Shown in pieces: positions 4,661 through 6,096 of a DNA stretch of 6,096 nucleotides. The notes beneath the pieces were generated by a model, which saw nothing but the letters and a program-made list of their open reading frames with translations, ran no database searches and was not told where the DNA came from. The position numbers and the translations under genes were made by a program. The stretch comes from Bacteroidota bacterium. GTDB taxonomy: Bacteria > Bacteroidota > Bacteroidia > AKYH767-A > CANKSK01. Where the stretch lies: NCBI GenBank assembly GCA_947485425.1, contig CANKSK010000075.1, positions 1 to 6,096 of the forward strand, in the 5' to 3' direction. How positions within the stretch are numbered: position 1 is the first letter of the stretch; every line of letters begins with the position of its first letter.

Positions 4661-6096
4661 ATGAAAAAAATGCATAGTTTATCAAATTTACATAGATGGG
4701 GGCGCATGGTCTTTCTCGCCTTGTTTTTGAATGCATTCATCACAGTGGCCTATGGCAGCGATTCTTTGTCAATAGGGAAGGCCTCTACCCTTGCTTTTTA
4801 CAAAAATCAATGGCTGGAGTCCTCTAATCCCATTTCCAATAAATTAGATACAAATCTGTTTGGCGTTCAACAGTATAGTCCCTATTTTTTTGGTATTCAA
4901 TACGCAGGAAATATTGGGCTTGCTGGTCAATCGCTTCTGTTTAATCCTTTTCGCAAATCCGGATGGCTGAGCGGTCAAGATTATTTTGACTTGGTAAATA
5001 CCTCGCAAGATGAAATCTTGTATTATAATACCAAAAAAAGATTCACCGAGTTGGACTATGTGCTGGGTGCCAAAGGCGAGCAGGCCCTAAAAATCAAACA
5101 CGCCCAAAATGTCAATCCCCTTTGGAATATTGGATTTGATCTCTCCAAAATAAATACAGATGGATACTTGAAGCGCCAAGCTACAGATGTTACAGATTAT
5201 GACGTGCATACCTGGTTTCATTCTCCTAAAATGAAATACTTGGTTTTTGCCTCCTTCTTGTCAAATCAGGTCATTGTTCAGGAAAATGCGGGTATAACTA
5301 GCGACAATCTTTTCGGAAAATCCAATCAAATTAGTATTGAATTGATTCCTGTCAATTTAAGTCAAGCAGGCAACAAATTGAAAAACAAAAGCATTCAGCT
5401 GACCCAAATAGTGAACTTCGGTAAGGAAAAGCAACCCTCAGATTCTTCCAAAAAATCATTTTTTGTGCCTTCCCAAAGATTTTCTCATGCCATCAGCTTG
5501 GACAGGGCTTCAATGGTTTACTCGGATAACGATCCGGGGGCTTTTTATAATCAATTTTATTACAATGCCTTGTCTACTGTCGACTCCATTCATGTCGATG
5601 AAATGAAAAATGAATTCACCTGGAGTATGTTAGGCCATTCGAAGGATTCATCCCTTGCAAATCCCTTTATCTGTAATTTGCTCGCTGAACATCGTCTTGT
5701 GAAATATACTCAGTTTGATGCCGCTTACCTATTTCATAATTTTTCTGGTGGTATGCGCCTAGAGGGTGAAACCAAAAATGTGATTTGGAATGCTGCGCTC
5801 AATTGGCAGCTTTTGGGCGATAACAAAGATGAATATGTAGGAAGCGCCGAAATAAAATATAAAATGGATCATGCTGGCTTTTTGGGTTTGAGGGGGCATA
5901 TGCAAAAAAGAAATCCCGCATTTGTGTTCAAGCAATATTTTTCCAATCACTTTCTCTGGGCCAATCAATTGGAAAAAGTCAATATTCAAAATATTCATGC
6001 CTTTTATGTTTTGACAAAATATCATCTGGAATGGACTGTTGATTATTTTTCAGTATTGAATTATGCCTATTTGGGAACTGATGCTTTGCCTCAACA
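4661..6096 (+). CDS. Putative outer-membrane porin (Porin_10-like), N-terminal part, runs off the window
   Basis: A frame open from ATG 4661 to the last base, 478 codons without a stop, so the gene continues to the right. Residues 1-32 form a signal peptide: basic start (MKK, R12, R15), hydrophobic core VFLALFLNAFITVA (17-30), and likely cleavage after A-Y-G at 32. The mature part has many alternating aromatic/polar short strands, e.g. KYLVFASFLSNQ and EIKYKM, as in outer-membrane beta barrels. The region YYNTKKRFTELDYVLGAKGEQ (within 121-141), then KHAQNVNPLWNIGFDLSKINTDGYL, resembles the conserved N-terminal segment of the Bacteroidota putative porin family (Porin_10/DUF4289). There, a periplasmic lead-in is followed by the barrel, and full proteins run to about 600-700 residues. 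The family assignment is from memory of these motifs. Its solute is unknown. It has its own promoter, so it need not be co-regulated with hemN. Confidence 0.78.
   Translation, partial: MKKMHSLSNLHRWGRMVFLALFLNAFITVAYGSDSLSIGKASTLAFYKNQWLESSNPISNKLDTNLFGVQQYSPYFFGIQYAGNIGLAGQSLLFNPFRKSGWLSGQDYFDLVNTSQDEILYYNTKKRFTELDYVLGAKGEQALKIKHAQNVNPLWNIGFDLSKINTDGYLKRQATDVTDYDVHTWFHSPKMKYLVFASFLSNQVIVQENAGITSDNLFGKSNQISIELIPVNLSQAGNKLKNKSIQLTQIVNFGKEKQPSDSSKKSFFVPSQRFSHAISLDRASMVYSDNDPGAFYNQFYYNALSTVDSIHVDEMKNEFTWSMLGHSKDSSLANPFICNLLAEHRLVKYTQFDAAYLFHNFSGGMRLEGETKNVIWNAALNWQLLGDNKDEYVGSAEIKYKMDHAGFLGLRGHMQKRNPAFVFKQYFSNHFLWANQLEKVNIQNIHAFYVLTKYHLEWTVDYFSVLNYAYLGTDALPQ

Noticed and set aside
4444..4677. 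Plus-strand 77-codon frame spanning the hemN end and the porin start
   Set aside because: It overlaps the conserved C-terminus of hemN in another frame and crosses the porin promoter and start. Its composition looks like translated AT-rich spacer.
4549..4743. Minus-strand 64-codon frame across the hemN-porin gap
   Set aside because: It covers the promoter region and the porin signal peptide on the opposite strand, and its translation is low-complexity and basic with no recognisable domain.
5759..6025. Minus-strand 88-codon open frame at the right end
   Set aside because: It lies opposite the uninterrupted porin frame, which has a signal peptide and family-like motifs; the minus-strand frame has neither.
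1..6096. CRISPR array, tRNA, rRNA, insertion sequence or long direct repeats
   Set aside because: No repeated units, cloverleaf-like sequence, transposase motifs or terminal inverted repeats were seen; nearly all bases are explained by the seven genes and short spacers.

Overview
The window reads as chromosomal DNA of a Bacteroidota (Bacteroidetes) bacterium. It is AT-rich, Shine-Dalgarno sequences are mostly absent, and two intergenic sites carry the TAnnTTTG core promoter typical of that phylum. The protein set fits as well: a TauE/SafE-like protein following the cbb3 oxidase assembly genes ccoG and ccoH, and a Bacteroidota-type putative porin at the right edge. All recognisable genes lie on the + strand. 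I cannot name a genus.

Left part (1-1433): the C-terminal end of ccoG, a complete ccoH (fixH), and a TauE/SafE-like membrane protein whose start lies one base after the ccoH stop. Together they form the distal end of a cytochrome cbb3 oxidase assembly operon; the structural genes ccoNOP would be expected to the left, outside the window. The TauE-like protein has a cysteine/histidine/methionine-rich first helix and a Cys/His tail, which suggests metal (probably copper) handling for the oxidase.

Middle part (1471-4565): a group II PLP-dependent decarboxylase of unknown substrate, a 6-carboxytetrahydropterin synthase-like protein (queD family), and oxygen-independent coproporphyrinogen III dehydrogenase (hemN). 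queD and hemN are separated by one base and probably share a promoter (TACTTTTG at 2727-2734) lying between the decarboxylase and queD. HemN supplies heme when oxygen is low, and cbb3 oxidase is a high-affinity heme-copper enzyme, so much of the window serves low-oxygen respiration. The decarboxylase and queD have no obvious direct part in this.

Right part (4566-6096): a 95-base spacer with a second TACTTTTG promoter, then a long reading frame that starts at 4661 and runs off the window without a stop. It has a signal peptide and resembles the Bacteroidota putative porin (Porin_10-like) family.

I saw no mobile element, CRISPR array, tRNA, rRNA or convincing terminator. Gene content is mostly ordinary. 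The points most worth checking are the decarboxylase's substrate, the metal-binding tail of the TauE-like protein, the start-site correction of queD, and the nearly leaderless porin start.
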